A DNA stretch of 64,000 bases from contig QNGE01000127.1 in the NCBI GenBank assembly GCA_008508345.1, forward strand, positions 217,858-281,857, in the 5' to 3' direction. Origin of the DNA: Paragonimus westermani (Eukaryota > Platyhelminthes > Trematoda > Plagiorchiida > Troglotrematidae). Shown one piece after another: positions 10,264 to 22,224 of the stretch (position 1 is its first letter; each line of letters opens with the position of its first letter). The position numbers and the translations under genes were made by a program. The notes under the pieces were generated by a model. It was not told the origin of the DNA. It saw only the letters and a list, made by a program, of their open reading frames with translations, and made no database searches.

Positions 10264-12249
10264 CTGCTCTTTTAAGACAGAACCAGATGCACGTATGCTT
10301 GTGTTTAGTTTAGGCCAACACCAAGGCACCATTGACTCATCCAGTTAGATTCGCTATCGAAGGTAAAGTAGTCGAAGCTAAACCATAAAGAAACGGTAAA
10401 ATCAGCAGTACTTAAAACTCAGTCATTTGAGCTATCTTCTTGGAATTCGTATGTTATTGGTCTTTAGCTAAACGTAATGCTCAGTTATCATAGTAAGTGA
10501 CAATACCTACCAAATAAATTCCGGATTTTTGTCCGACCGTGAGAATTGAAACGATCTTGAGCAAATTGTTTTGTTTGCTGAATACATGGAGATAAATGAA
10601 AACACATTCGCTACCTGTTTGCGTTTAGTCTTTTAAGTCACGTTCGGTTATTGAAATTTCTAGCCTAACGGAAACGGACCGTTTAACTTCGGGTCAGTGA
10701 GCCAAACAGATTTTATCTAGTGCGACGAACGAATTTAGATCAAAACCCAGTTAAGCTTGAAACCATACATACTGAAGGTTGGGTTCATTTTATCTGAGTT
10801 TCTCACTAAGAAGGAGAGTCTTTCGAGAAATGCCAACTTTTACTTCACTGTCCTCAGCTGTTAACTTATAATTGGCATTCTTTATTTAAAATACGCGTGA
10901 CAACAACAAGTGAATGGACAGTTCGAACGAGTTCATTCTCTCGTACACGAATGATGTAGTCACTTTCATGGTACGAATTGTGATCGCGTCGATATCTTCT
11001 ATGCGAATGAAATTGTCCATGTTGCTTGATTGACGTTGACTCACTAACCGTTGACAGGAAACCGGGTTATTCGTGATTGTTTCTGCAACACAGTTATTTG
11101 AACTCGCAGAACTGACCCACTTTGAACAGTCTTGAGCCATGCGTCGATTCAGCTGCCAATCTGTCCGGCTTATGTGGAGCAAATTCCAACTGCACCAGTC
11201 CGACTTGAATATTATAAGCAAATTATTTTGACGGTATTTAACACCTAGCCCTTTACTGAATAAGCTGATCAGAAGTACTGGATTCCAACTTTCACTTGTT
11301 TGGGTTCAACGCATACGTATACGAAGTTAAGTTTGAAAAAGATGTAAGCGTTATTGCCGACGGTTGCATCGTTAACGTTAACCCGAATCAACTGCCCGGA
11401 GTGTACAATTGTTGGTAGTTCATTACTTGTTCATCTAGAAGACACCCGGCACACATTTAGCATACTTACAACCGGGTAGAAGTTCAAATTCATTGCTGCA
11501 GTCAACATTATGGCGTGGTTTTTGCTGGGGTCAGTATTATTATTTTTCTGAAAATCAGTTAACACTAGGGCTACACTGAACTTTCAATATCTGCCACCAG
11601 ATGTGGTCGTGCAGACTTGTGATTCAGATAGATATTGTTGAATGGAATCCCATCCTGTTTGAGTTCTTGCTGTTTGATTTCGTTCACTGTGACTGGAAAC
11701 TTATGATGTGAATCCCATCAACCACAGAGAGCCCCATAGTTGTTGTGGTCACTTTCTGTCAACGGACCGTTGAAAAATTCTACTTTTTGCCGAATGAGGA
11801 ACAAAATATCACCTTCCGCTTTGTTCATCACAAACTCAGTGTGCATAATCTACTCAAATTTTGTGTGGTTCTAATCTACATGCACCTTTTTGAGATACTG
11901 CACTGATTTTACTGAGACGTGAGACCAGTTTTAAGCAGTGTGTGACGATCGCTAGGGCGGAAACCAGGTTTTGATGGATAAACCAGTTGTGTATTTTTTC
12001 GGTATATCTAGAGTGACTTGTTGTTATTTGTGTTATTTTATGGGTGCGTTGTCATGTTGTAAGGTAAAGCAGATTTGCTGGCTAGTTCATTTCACTAACG
12101 AGCGCGGAAGTTGTGGCGTTGCTGTGGTGTGGTAATCATGACCCAGCTCAGAATTCATGCTTCGGCCTCCATGTTTCACGAAGCCATGGGTCTGTCAAAA
12201 CTAGCACGTGTGGAAGTTTAAAAAAAATCGTTTGTGTTTCGCCTTTCAG
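10264..12249. other. No supported gene
   Basis: Mostly featureless. The - strand between 10886 and 11221 has two overlapping open frames, one ending next to an AATAAA, but neither shows a recognisable domain. Confidence 0.4.
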
Positions 12250-12454
12250 CCGAACGGTGGGCAAAGGGAAAAACAGAGTGTGTAGTCGTCATACTGATTT
12301 GAATCGACAATTTCCAAATCAGTATTTGCCTTTGGCTTGCTTTGACCGGTCTTCAGATGTACTGGAAAAGTTGGCTATTCCTAACTCACAAGAAATTACA
12401 GTGCTTGCCGTGTTCATTTCGTTTTCATCTTTGTTGTATTTTGCCACAACTCAT
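12250..12454 (+). CDS. Exon of an M14 metallocarboxypeptidase (CPD/CPE/CPN-like)
   Basis: After the acceptor CGCCTTTCAG (ends 12249), 68 codons run to a GTAGGT donor at 12455. Codons 16-24 read DLNRQFPNQ, matching the signature DLNRNFPDQ of M14B carboxypeptidases. It carries the Asn-Arg pair that binds the substrate carboxylate (Asn144/Arg145 in CPA numbering). Codons 48-68 align with the next conserved block (E..AV..WI...PFVLSANLHGG) and end in His, the position of the third zinc ligand (His196). The spacing between blocks fits the family. These enzymes trim C-terminal Lys/Arg from peptides in the secretory pathway or at the cell surface. Odd points are Phe in place of the usual Trp, and ATTH-V in place of ANLHGG. 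The HxxE exon and the catalytic Glu exon were not found. It may be a diverged or inactive domain, or part of a broken copy. Confidence 0.65.
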
Positions 12455-14564
12455 GTAGGTGACTTCAATAAATACAGGGAAAGCAACCGGAAACATTGTA
12501 TTATTCATGATGGACAGTTGATCTGATATACGTTGTAGTAGAAAGCTCCTAGAAGTAGTATAATTAGCGGGATCCTGAAAAGTACCAGCGACCACGATGG
12601 CTAACTAATTAAGTTAAGAAATTCCTCCAAAAATTACCGTCATTTTATGTATCAGCAAATTAACAACTAGCTAACCATGCCAATTGATGCGAATAAATCA
12701 AATTGATTTTTTTGTTTAAGATGCGTCGCAGCTAACCAAAACCAAGATGAACACTGTTTTCTCCATCTAATCCTTCAAAATGAATGTGCGAGCAAGAGCT
12801 GACAGTTTTTGTTCCGAAGGTTTTAGACCAGAGTGGAAAAGCTGTTGATTGAAGATGAAATTGTGTAGTTATTAATGCTTCTTAAGAAAGACTTTTGTGT
12901 CAGATAATAACGAAAGTTCGACAGTTTGACCGAATCTTAGGATATTTCACCTTAAGGCAGTGAATCTGCAGCGTTCAACCATGCTTTCAGGGGCATTATC
13001 GAACTATGGTACATGTGTAATGGGTAGGCATTAAAAATAGCATTCTTAACAACTGTAGAACAAACGAAAAGACAGAGATCGTTGAGGAGTGCGTTATTGA
13101 TGCACCTAGATAAATGTTTTGGGACTTGGCTCTCTTTGGAGAAGTTTGGGTTGTATGTAGTGTAAAGAACAGTTGTTATGAACTGTCCCTGAAAGCATAA
13201 TACTTAGGGAAGTGTAATTATCTCACACGGATATACTCGGAGATCTTCACAGCAGATAATTACTTCTGGTTTGTTTCACTGGTCTTCAGTAGTCATAAAT
13301 TAAAGCTACTGGGATTATGAAAACTGACAAATGGTGAAAAAGAGACGAAATCACTTTTCTTTAGCAGACGTTTGAATTCACTGACGGTCAACGTGATCAG
13401 CTTATCGATGCGATGGGCATCTATGATGTAGATCAGTTGATACCGAACATATGTGAAACCGAATTGCTCGTTCAGTAGGATATTTGCTAAATAAACTGCG
13501 GATAAACGGCATCTGATTACATTTTAGCGTTACGTTTCGTCTAGCGGGCTTACATGTACACAAGTAGCGTAACCCATTCCCCAAAAATAAAACCAACACA
13601 CACAAAGGCTGAAGATTTGACGGGTTGCTAAATCACTTAAATCTACGCCATGGTTACCGCACAACGCATCTGTCCACGCTAGCATCACGTGATACACCCA
13701 CATTCATCATCCTAAAAGATCAACTAATATGGGTGTCATTTGGACTACTAAGGTCATTGATCTGCTTCGTTACGGCAATGAACTGATGAATAGGATCACC
13801 TGATTACGGAACCACGGGCAAACCATACAAACCGAAAAGTACCTGCTTCATTTCCATTCAAAAGTTATCTGTTTATGTAATGGCACAGATCACGTGCTAC
13901 AGACGTATACACGCACACCCAGAGCGACGGATCTGGTACTATCCAACCGTTGGCGGTCGACATCGATGAAGCCACAGTTCGTTAAACATTTGGATGCTGT
14001 TGACTGACTACGGGCTGACACCCAGTTGGCTTTTCCCTGCGACTCCAGAATCTGAGCTCAGGTGTTAAGAATCGTTCGTGTGTGTGTTGCGCGGGTCCTT
14101 TCAAAAGACGCCAAGGAATTTAAAACAAGTTGATTAACACGGTAAAAAGACAGGTGTTGTGGGGTGTCAAAAATTCGTTTACTCTCGTCGGTAGTGTACA
14201 GAAAACCGATGGCCTTATACAGAGTTTCGCCAAAGATGTGTCACAGACTATTTGATAGGGCGAGAGATGTAAATGCTCAGGTGGAGGTGCGCAAATTCGA
14301 ACGCCCGGGGAACAGCAATCAGTTAGTAGGGTGGAGAAGAGGAAGAAACGTCAATGAAGCGATGGTGGTTAGTTGACGGCAATAGAATGATGGAACTAGC
14401 AGACATCTATAGTGCTCATTCAGTGAGGTTGAATTATCCAGATTTGATTCCGCGTATCAAACAAGATGAGTTTAAGCCCCATTATCCACAGGAGCAGAAA
14501 CCTGTATCTATGATACTGAGTGTTTTGATAGTACGTAGCTGAGAACTTGGTTGGTCTTAGTTAA
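12455..14564. other. No supported gene
   Basis: No domain-bearing frame was seen downstream of the carboxypeptidase exon. The expected next exons (Asn-Tyr-Pro block, then the Gly-Gly-Met-Gln block and catalytic Glu) were looked for by motif and not found. The frame at 14354-14530, ending at a GTACGT, is open but unassigned and adjoins a SINE. Confidence 0.4.
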
Positions 14565-14770
14565 ACGTCACCCATAACTGATTGCGGCTGTTGCATTCTC
14601 ATAGATCTTCCAGTCAGTCGTTTCCAAACAAAATCACTAGACTCAAGTTTACTCTTCTTAAAGCCCGTCAGTAGTGTACATTCTTGACAAGGTCGAGACT
14701 GGAACTCCGGCCACGTTTTTATTTTTGAAGTAACCGTGTTGATCACTTCGCTATCTTTGGTTTTATTAAC
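14565..14770 (-). mobile_element. SINE copy with decayed hammerhead ribozyme
   Basis: On the - strand this aligns block by block with the SINE at 41345-41640. It has the tRNA-like head (TTAACACGG near the A-box side and a GGAGTTCCAGTC B-box-like site), then the ribozyme region, then the same 3' part. The hammerhead region (14635-14676) keeps the helix I arms CACTA/TAGTG. Its core reads CTGACGG instead of CUGANGA, and TAAA replaces GAAA, so two essential positions are changed and the ribozyme should be dead. Confidence 0.65.
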
Positions 14771-17700
14771 TACGACAGCGAGGACATCAGTTGAATGTGA
14801 CGCTCCGTTATAACGTATGCGTCAATTTCTTATGAGTAATACCGAGTGCGTCACCATTGTTTAACTTGTTAGACAGTGGTTGGTACGGCTTAATCATTAT
14901 AAGTTCTATAAATGTCAGTAGCTTTGAGTTACGATTATGTAACAATAAGGCAAAAGATGTTACCGGGTCAACCAAATGACCTACATTCTGAATGCGTTTG
15001 ATAGTCTTGAAGGCCGGATTCCGGCTTAGTCACTGGTATAATATTGTTTCTCTTATCATCGCATTTAATGACCGCTTAAAAGTGTGTCCTGCTATCGGTT
15101 ATCAACAACTCAGGTCCATCCCATCGATCTACTTTTACGGCAACTACAGGTACATTAGGCGAGAAGCAGAATAATTCGTTGAAACGTGCTAGTGCTTGTG
15201 GAGAACTGTAGTCTTAATTCCGCTTCTGAGCACGTACGATTTAGGTTCGGTCGTAACTTGTATATACACTAGTTGAGAAGTGATCACCTTTGAAAGTCAG
15301 CTTTAGCCAAACTTACTTTTCGAAAGCAGTTTCGTTTACTTTCCTGTTGTCTTACGTTCGTGTATAACCAGTGTATACGACTGGCAGGAATGAATAGACT
15401 GTTGGTAGTTCGCAAATTTTTCTTCTGTACCTGTTGATTTACTGAATAAAACATCTCTATTGTTTCAAATCAAATAGGGAAAATTGGGGCTGCAACTGTA
15501 GTCATGGTCCATTAAGCAACGTTTTCTGCTCTAATTTCGCAGAATTCAAATTTTTGGAGTTAGTCAACGTAGACAGTACGTGTGCGTCAAACGTGCAATC
15601 GGAATCAGTGTGTAACTCTGTGGTATATTGGACTATGATATCTGTGCATCCAAACCGCATACCAATCGAATCTGTTAAATCCCTAAACTAGTTTTTATCA
15701 GTTCGTAATATAATTGTTGAGTTTTGTTGTCAAGGGACACTATTTCTGCTTTATTTGCCTTCACTGGTTAGGCATGAAAAATAGCTTTAAGTTGATCACA
15801 TGCCACTGCCAAACGACTGATTGGGAAAAAAGATGAACTATCAGTCCACTGAGAATTGGGCTAGGGATTTTCACTGGAAAAAGGCGACCTTTTTGACGTC
15901 ATGCTTTTGATGTTTTCCCCATGAAAATATGCACCTGAACAAACCATAGTTTGTTTTGGCCTGAAAATAAGAAAACTAATTTATCACGGATTTAAAGCTG
16001 TGAAGAATTTTAGAGCAGCTAAATTATTCTGTTAAACTCATTTTAACTGACGTCGTATACTAAAACACAAAGCCCTAGTCTACACATCAACTGGGTAACA
16101 GGTGATAACGGAAGTGTATCAAAACATCAATACGATTGCTGTAGTCAAAACACTTCACTTTCAATCTCGGTCATTTCTAGCATTCTATCTTTTCTTCTCT
16201 CGAAGATCATTTGAAGGCAATGGGAAGGTAATGTCAGCCCATGATTGCTAAATGTATGGATAGACTGGGACAAAGATCTTTGTACGTTAACTATTCTCAG
16301 CGTATCGGCAATTCAAATGTTCAAAGAATTCAAGCCTCTTTTTTCTTATGTTGGCTCAAGGCAATGACTAACAAGACAAATCATTCCATCCAATGATACA
16401 CCGTCTTCCGTACATTCATATTAAAACAGAAATGCAGAAATCTGCTGTTACGGAGGCATTGCTGTAGGAATAAAATAGCCCTTAACAATCAGCATTCCCA
16501 CAGCAAAAATCACATCTGAGTATTTGTAGATTGTGTTCTACTTGATACTGGAATTAGCCGAGCGTCCAACTCAGCCCATGTGGACGTATAAACAGTGTGA
16601 GGAAAAACGCTTACAATACCGTGCATTCTCACCATTACACCTACCTCTCCATTCTTGAAAATTTCGTAGTGCTGACGATTTGTGGGAAATAAGTCAATAT
16701 ATCTTTTTGATGGAAGTTTTAAACAAAAGTTGTTTCATTATGGATAGTTCACTCTTTTCCTTACTTTCTTTCGTGTTAAATTAACCCACAGCAGGATTAA
16801 AGTAATTTGTTGATACGAATCATTGGTTTTTATTAGACAAATATAAAAATCATTTCTACCAGTTGCCGTACCTTAACTTTTGGATTTTTCTGTACTTGTG
16901 GTAACTTGCTTTACTCCACCTGTTTAACTTCCGTGTTTTTCTTATAAACCATACATAGTACTTTATTAATAAGTGACACTACTTCAGAGTGATAGTTTAA
17001 ATTTTTCCACAATTGTTTCAATTATTTTCAACGAATTAAATCCGCACCGCTTAGTTCTTTTTATGCAGACCGGAATTTGTGTTTAATCGTTCACCCACAA
17101 AATACTTCACATTCAAGGTCGTTCACTGGCACATCCACATCCACTAAGCACGAATGAAAGTCCAATGGATTGCTTACTGAAATCGGGTTACGGAATGTAC
17201 AAGTACCTTTGTTGAAGATACTGCTTCACAGTCAGAAACGCCGAAAAGAACCCAGTGACTGTGTAATCACGACTAACTTTGTTGAGAATTTTTCAAAATA
17301 TGATTCGAACAGCGCGGATAACCTGCATTACTAGTTTTCAAACCGCCATTCCCGCCCACTCCCGCTGATCAGCGGCTGTGTATATCTGTCAGATTATTGA
17401 TTCTGTCTTTCAGTGTTCGTTGCTGGTTTGACTACATGCCATCAGCCTCACTAACGTTTTCTTTTGTTTACTTCTATTCAATTTTTTTCTTGTATTTATA
17501 GACCGGTCAGCACAATTCCACAGGGTCAGTAAAGTGCGAGCAAAGATATTTCTCCCTGCTGTAGCAACGTTTGAACGTACGAACTGGCAAACCTAGTTGT
17601 TGGATGGACTCCTCAATAATAGTACAATTCTCGTTGAACATCGCTTTGAATTTATCGCAACCTTAGTGATCGCAGAAACTTTTAAACCAGTTTCTTCAGA

Positions 17701-19473
17701 AAACGGTGCACTAGACCCGGGTTTCAATGTTGTTAAAGCTCGTTAGGAGTGCATTCCCTAGCCACATGAAGTTAACCTACTGCCCTTCTACTCATCAGTG
17801 GTGATACAACCGTCGGGAATAATAAGAATTTTTAAATAGTTTTTCAAGTGGCTACGGCTCAATCCTCTTTTTATGTCAATCGGTTGAAGATCTGACATGA
17901 ATATTGTTGCTGAACAAGTTAGTCTCGTTTGCACAACAGAAAGAAGCACTGCATCGGATGTTCCTTGTAAACGTGACTACCCTTTCAAAAGAAGTACGAG
18001 TTATGAATTAATCGAATGAAGCTAACAAACAGCTTCTGTATTTTGTTAAGGCAGCTGAGCAGCGCCGGCATTCTTGCATATGTGCTTTAACGTACGGTTG
18101 GCGGCTAGCCTCGTGAATTTCTTGCGTCCTTGCGAAAGATGTGCCTTTCCAAAGATTTTCTGACTAACAGTTATCTCAAAAGTGAAACCAATGTGTTCTA
18201 CGTTTTGTCTCTAATCATTTGGTCGTCAGAGTAAATAACACATTCTGTAGGATTACCTCAATGACATCCATGTGTCAACTTCAAACGAAGGTTGGATTGT
18301 TGGCGAATGATTCTGAAAAATGTAATGTGATATAACCGCAGAGCATATGTGAGATACCTTTTTTGTTCAGCAGACATAAACGACGATGACAACAATGGTA
18401 GATTAATAGTTCTCGACAAAGACAGATCAAATGACACACTTCCCAACATAACGATATCCAGACTAATTAAAATTAGCGATTATTTGCGGTCATTCGGATA
18501 CTCACTTGGTGATTAGTCAAAGAACGTTTAGTCTGACACACGCTTCTCATCATTGTCATTACTCCTACCCTTATTCACATCGATCGAGGGTCAATCTCTT
18601 TGGGTCTAACACACACTGACTTAACCTCGGCAACTCTCAAATGAACTCATTCTTCTAGATAGCTTAGTTTCGATTGCAACCCTCCTGACAATGACCATGT
18701 GGGCGGTTCGATTTACTGGTAAAGTCTTGTACGTCTCAGTTTACTGATCAATAATCACGAATCCTCACGTTCTTGAAACATATACATCTTACAGATTCAA
18801 TCTCGGGATTCCGTAAATTCTCTAGTTCACAAATTTTGAAAACTTTGACTGCAAATGCGGGTAAGCAAGATATAACACTTTCGCATAAGTTTTGTTGTAA
18901 AACGTCGCCGAAAGCAGAAAAGTAGCCAGTTAACCGGTATTCCCTACTTCTTAATATAGGAATGAGTAGCATTTATTGTTTCCATCTCTTATCGCCAGAA
19001 TCGTATTTAAACCTCCTATGATGAGAAAAGTAGGTCGATTAACAAACGAGTGGGCCACATGTTCAGATGTTGCTCCCAAACGAGTAGAATTGTGCTATTT
19101 AAACGATAATTTTGCTGGAACGATTTTTACTGTGATAGACTTACATGCACTCTTCTGCAAGTTAGTAAACAAAACTGAAATTGTGTGGCGATCCAATGAG
19201 ACAAAAATATTAGATGTTGCCTTTTTTGAACGGAAGACCTTCACATGTCTTACCGTTTCAGGGTCGGTCCAGTTTGACTTGTAATAGGAGATTTTAATCA
19301 TTTGCAAGTTGACACTTCATCCCAAACATTCCTGTCCATTTGTGTGCTCAAGTTTGGTCCGCACCCTTCCTTCTCTCTCTCCGGATGCGTATTGAAAAAC
19401 TGAAGTCTCTATGCGTTAATGACCAAAAGGGAAGCTAGCCTCAATTAAATTGTGTGAACGATCAGCAAGGCAG

Positions 19474-19561
19474 TGAATTCGTATTTGCCGAGCATCATCC
19501 AAGTACCAAATGGTCATCTCCCAGTCGTTTCCCTTGGAATGCAAAGATCTAGATTATGGGC
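19474..19561 (+). CDS. Weak candidate internal exon
   Basis: It follows GCAAGGCAG and ends at a GTAAGT donor (19562). The single open frame includes NSYLPSIIQVPNGHLPVVSL. The acceptor lacks a pyrimidine tract and no family is recognised. Confidence 0.18.
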
Positions 19562-22203
19562 GTAAGTGATGTCCACTTTCAAATGGAGTAATTTAAATCC
19601 ATTTTAGATGGTGGTGCTTAGCTGCTTTCAAGTCAATTTCAGCTTGACTGAAATTAGTTAGGCACGATTCGGATACGGTCTTATCTTTCGCAGCAGATCG
19701 ACTTTGTGTTTTGTGCATTTTGGTAAAAAACACAAAACCAAAGTTTCCATCCTAGTGAAAATCAGTTGTAGTGAATATCGGTTCAGGTGTACGTGGGACA
19801 AGCGTCCTCGCTAATGAGTTGCGGACGTGACTTTGGACAAAATCGGTTGCGAGTAATGTTCAGATAGTTCAGTCGTTTTGTAGAATCACACACGGTCATT
19901 TCCACCTCAACACAGGTGACAGAAGATAGTTATGCAGTTTCCATATTCTCATCGATCGATAACATAGGGTCAAGAACTTCGTGTAATTTCCCTGTCTAAT
20001 CCATCTGATTACCCCACAATCAAGGTTTTTCTACTAAGTTGATGTCATGGACATACTCTAACTTGCCAATCAATGCTTTTGGTTGTTTACGAGAGGCTTA
20101 AACTGAACGCGGCTCTCCGCTGATTGCGGATTTCCAGCTCAAGCAAGCCTTGCGGCCAGCTGGTGTATTGCGTTGATTCAACGTTTCCATCGAACTAGCT
20201 AAGATATCGGGTCTTTCAACTAGAAGTCACTTTCAATGTACACGCACTAGGTCTAGTTCGCGGACATTTCTCGGGTAGGCGATTTTGCACTTGACTTTAA
20301 GAGTCGGTTAACCGATTTGTAGGTCGAGAACGGATATATGCTGACACAGTGGTGTGGTTACAGTATTGTGTTAACAGATAGTTCCACAATTTCGATGATA
20401 CCAGCTAGTAAACGTCATATGCCGAAACAATTTAGTCTTACTGGGCTATAAAGTTAGATTGCAAACAGCTGAATGAATTTACCAGATGAGTAACGTCTCC
20501 TCCATCTACAAGGCTAAGTGGCCAAGGTTTTAGTAGTTGAGCTTCATTGACTTCCTTCTTATGAGCCAACAATGATGGATTATTGGATAATAAATGTCAG
20601 ATTGCTGACTATCAGAAGTACACCCAGCGTTATAACCACTTCACATCATGCTGGCCACATAGGTCAGGCAGTTTAGACCGTCTACCTGGCTTCCAGCTTT
20701 AATGAAGGAAGGTCGGTTGAATGTTGGGTTGGCTTTACTGAGGGACAGTTGAGGGTGGAGTTGTTAAACATTTTACTTCATTCATAGTGTATCAAAAAAT
20801 TCTTAATCCAGCCACATTGTTCAGAGGATTATCACAAAAAGTACCACCATGGTTTATTCTCGCTCACTGATTAACGTCTGTCAAAAGTAAAAAAGTGGTG
20901 TGACTAATATCCTCTCATCGATCGTTCACTGTTTGACCGACTACATAATATCAGTAGTATGTATTCTGGTTTGGATCAGGGGCTTAAAATAAGCTATTAT
21001 GCCTGTATGGCAAACTTGTTAACAGTGATCTACTGTCCTCATACTATGTTTGACCAACTCACAAGAGAACTTATGCATACTACTCTGGGTACTCTATTCT
21101 CTCAGTCTGCGAATCAGTAACATTCCCTTTAAATACGACCTTTAGCCTCAGATCGATGTTCCCGAAATTTGCCGATATCGTTCCATGAAGTTTACCTTAG
21201 TAATAAAAAAGGTGGGCACCATAAATGTCTGAATATGGAGGGTTTACCATTGCTTCTGTACGATACTCAGCTCTCTCTCAATAGTTTCACCTGACTGTAA
21301 CATGTTTAACCATCGCATTATCTTTAAACTTTTATTTGTCGTTGCATCGGATTATGTTACCCCCCTCCTGCCAACTTAATAAGGCGTATTAGATGCAACA
21401 TATTTTTGCATCGTTTGTTGAACTTAGCATAACTTCGCCTTGGAATAAGCTTTCAAGTAGATTTAACCAACAATGTCTAGTTTTCCCACCTCTTACTAAA
21501 TGGTTTCACTCCATCTGAGAAGGAAACGTTCATAAAGGCAAATCGTGCCTTATTCCCGGGTAATAAACATTTCAAATAGCTTTCTGAAGTTATTTGTAGA
21601 ATAAGTCACACGTGAGCGTATACACACATTACAATATTAGCGGCGAACAACATTTTTCTGTTTCGACCGTGATGCAATACCGGACAGGCTAGCTTGCACA
21701 GTTTAGTTGCATAAATTGGATGTATTGACAACTGCAATCTTACGAGGTCTACCGGTCTTACGCACTAGTTCTTTTTGATCGCACCGGGCTTATTTCTCAT
21801 ATGTGCATTCGGTCAATGTTGGATCAACGCTTGAGTGCTTGTTTGTGTGGTTTATTTTCCCATGAAAAATTGTTTTGTATTTAGAGAATCCTCTGGGGAC
21901 CACATAAATATTTTGTTTGCTCACTTGCGAGAAACGCGCCCCCAACGGGCTGAACAGCACCGACCCTGAGGGTGGGATCCGACAAGCAATTGTAATTTTC
22001 GTGTTGGGGTTTTTCTTTATGGTGTGTTAATTCAAGCCACTGTCGCCAATGAGTTGCATCGAGATTTCATCTATTTGGTCAATTATTCGTCCAAGAACTC
22101 TGCAGCTTTTCTGCTTAAGCCTCAAACGGGGATAGATTAATAAGCACCCTCTTGCTCGGCTGTGCACACACAACGCACAATCGCACCAGGAAAGATCACG
22201 CAC

Positions 22204-22224
22204 GTTTGTTTGTTTGTTTGTTTG
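22204..22224. repeat. GTTT tetranucleotide microsatellite
   Basis: Five perfect GTTT units followed by a further G. Confidence 0.9.

Noticed and set aside
18194..18230. CTGACGA on the - strand near 18.2 kb
   Set aside because: The second core element reads CAAA, not GAAA, and no SINE body aligns.
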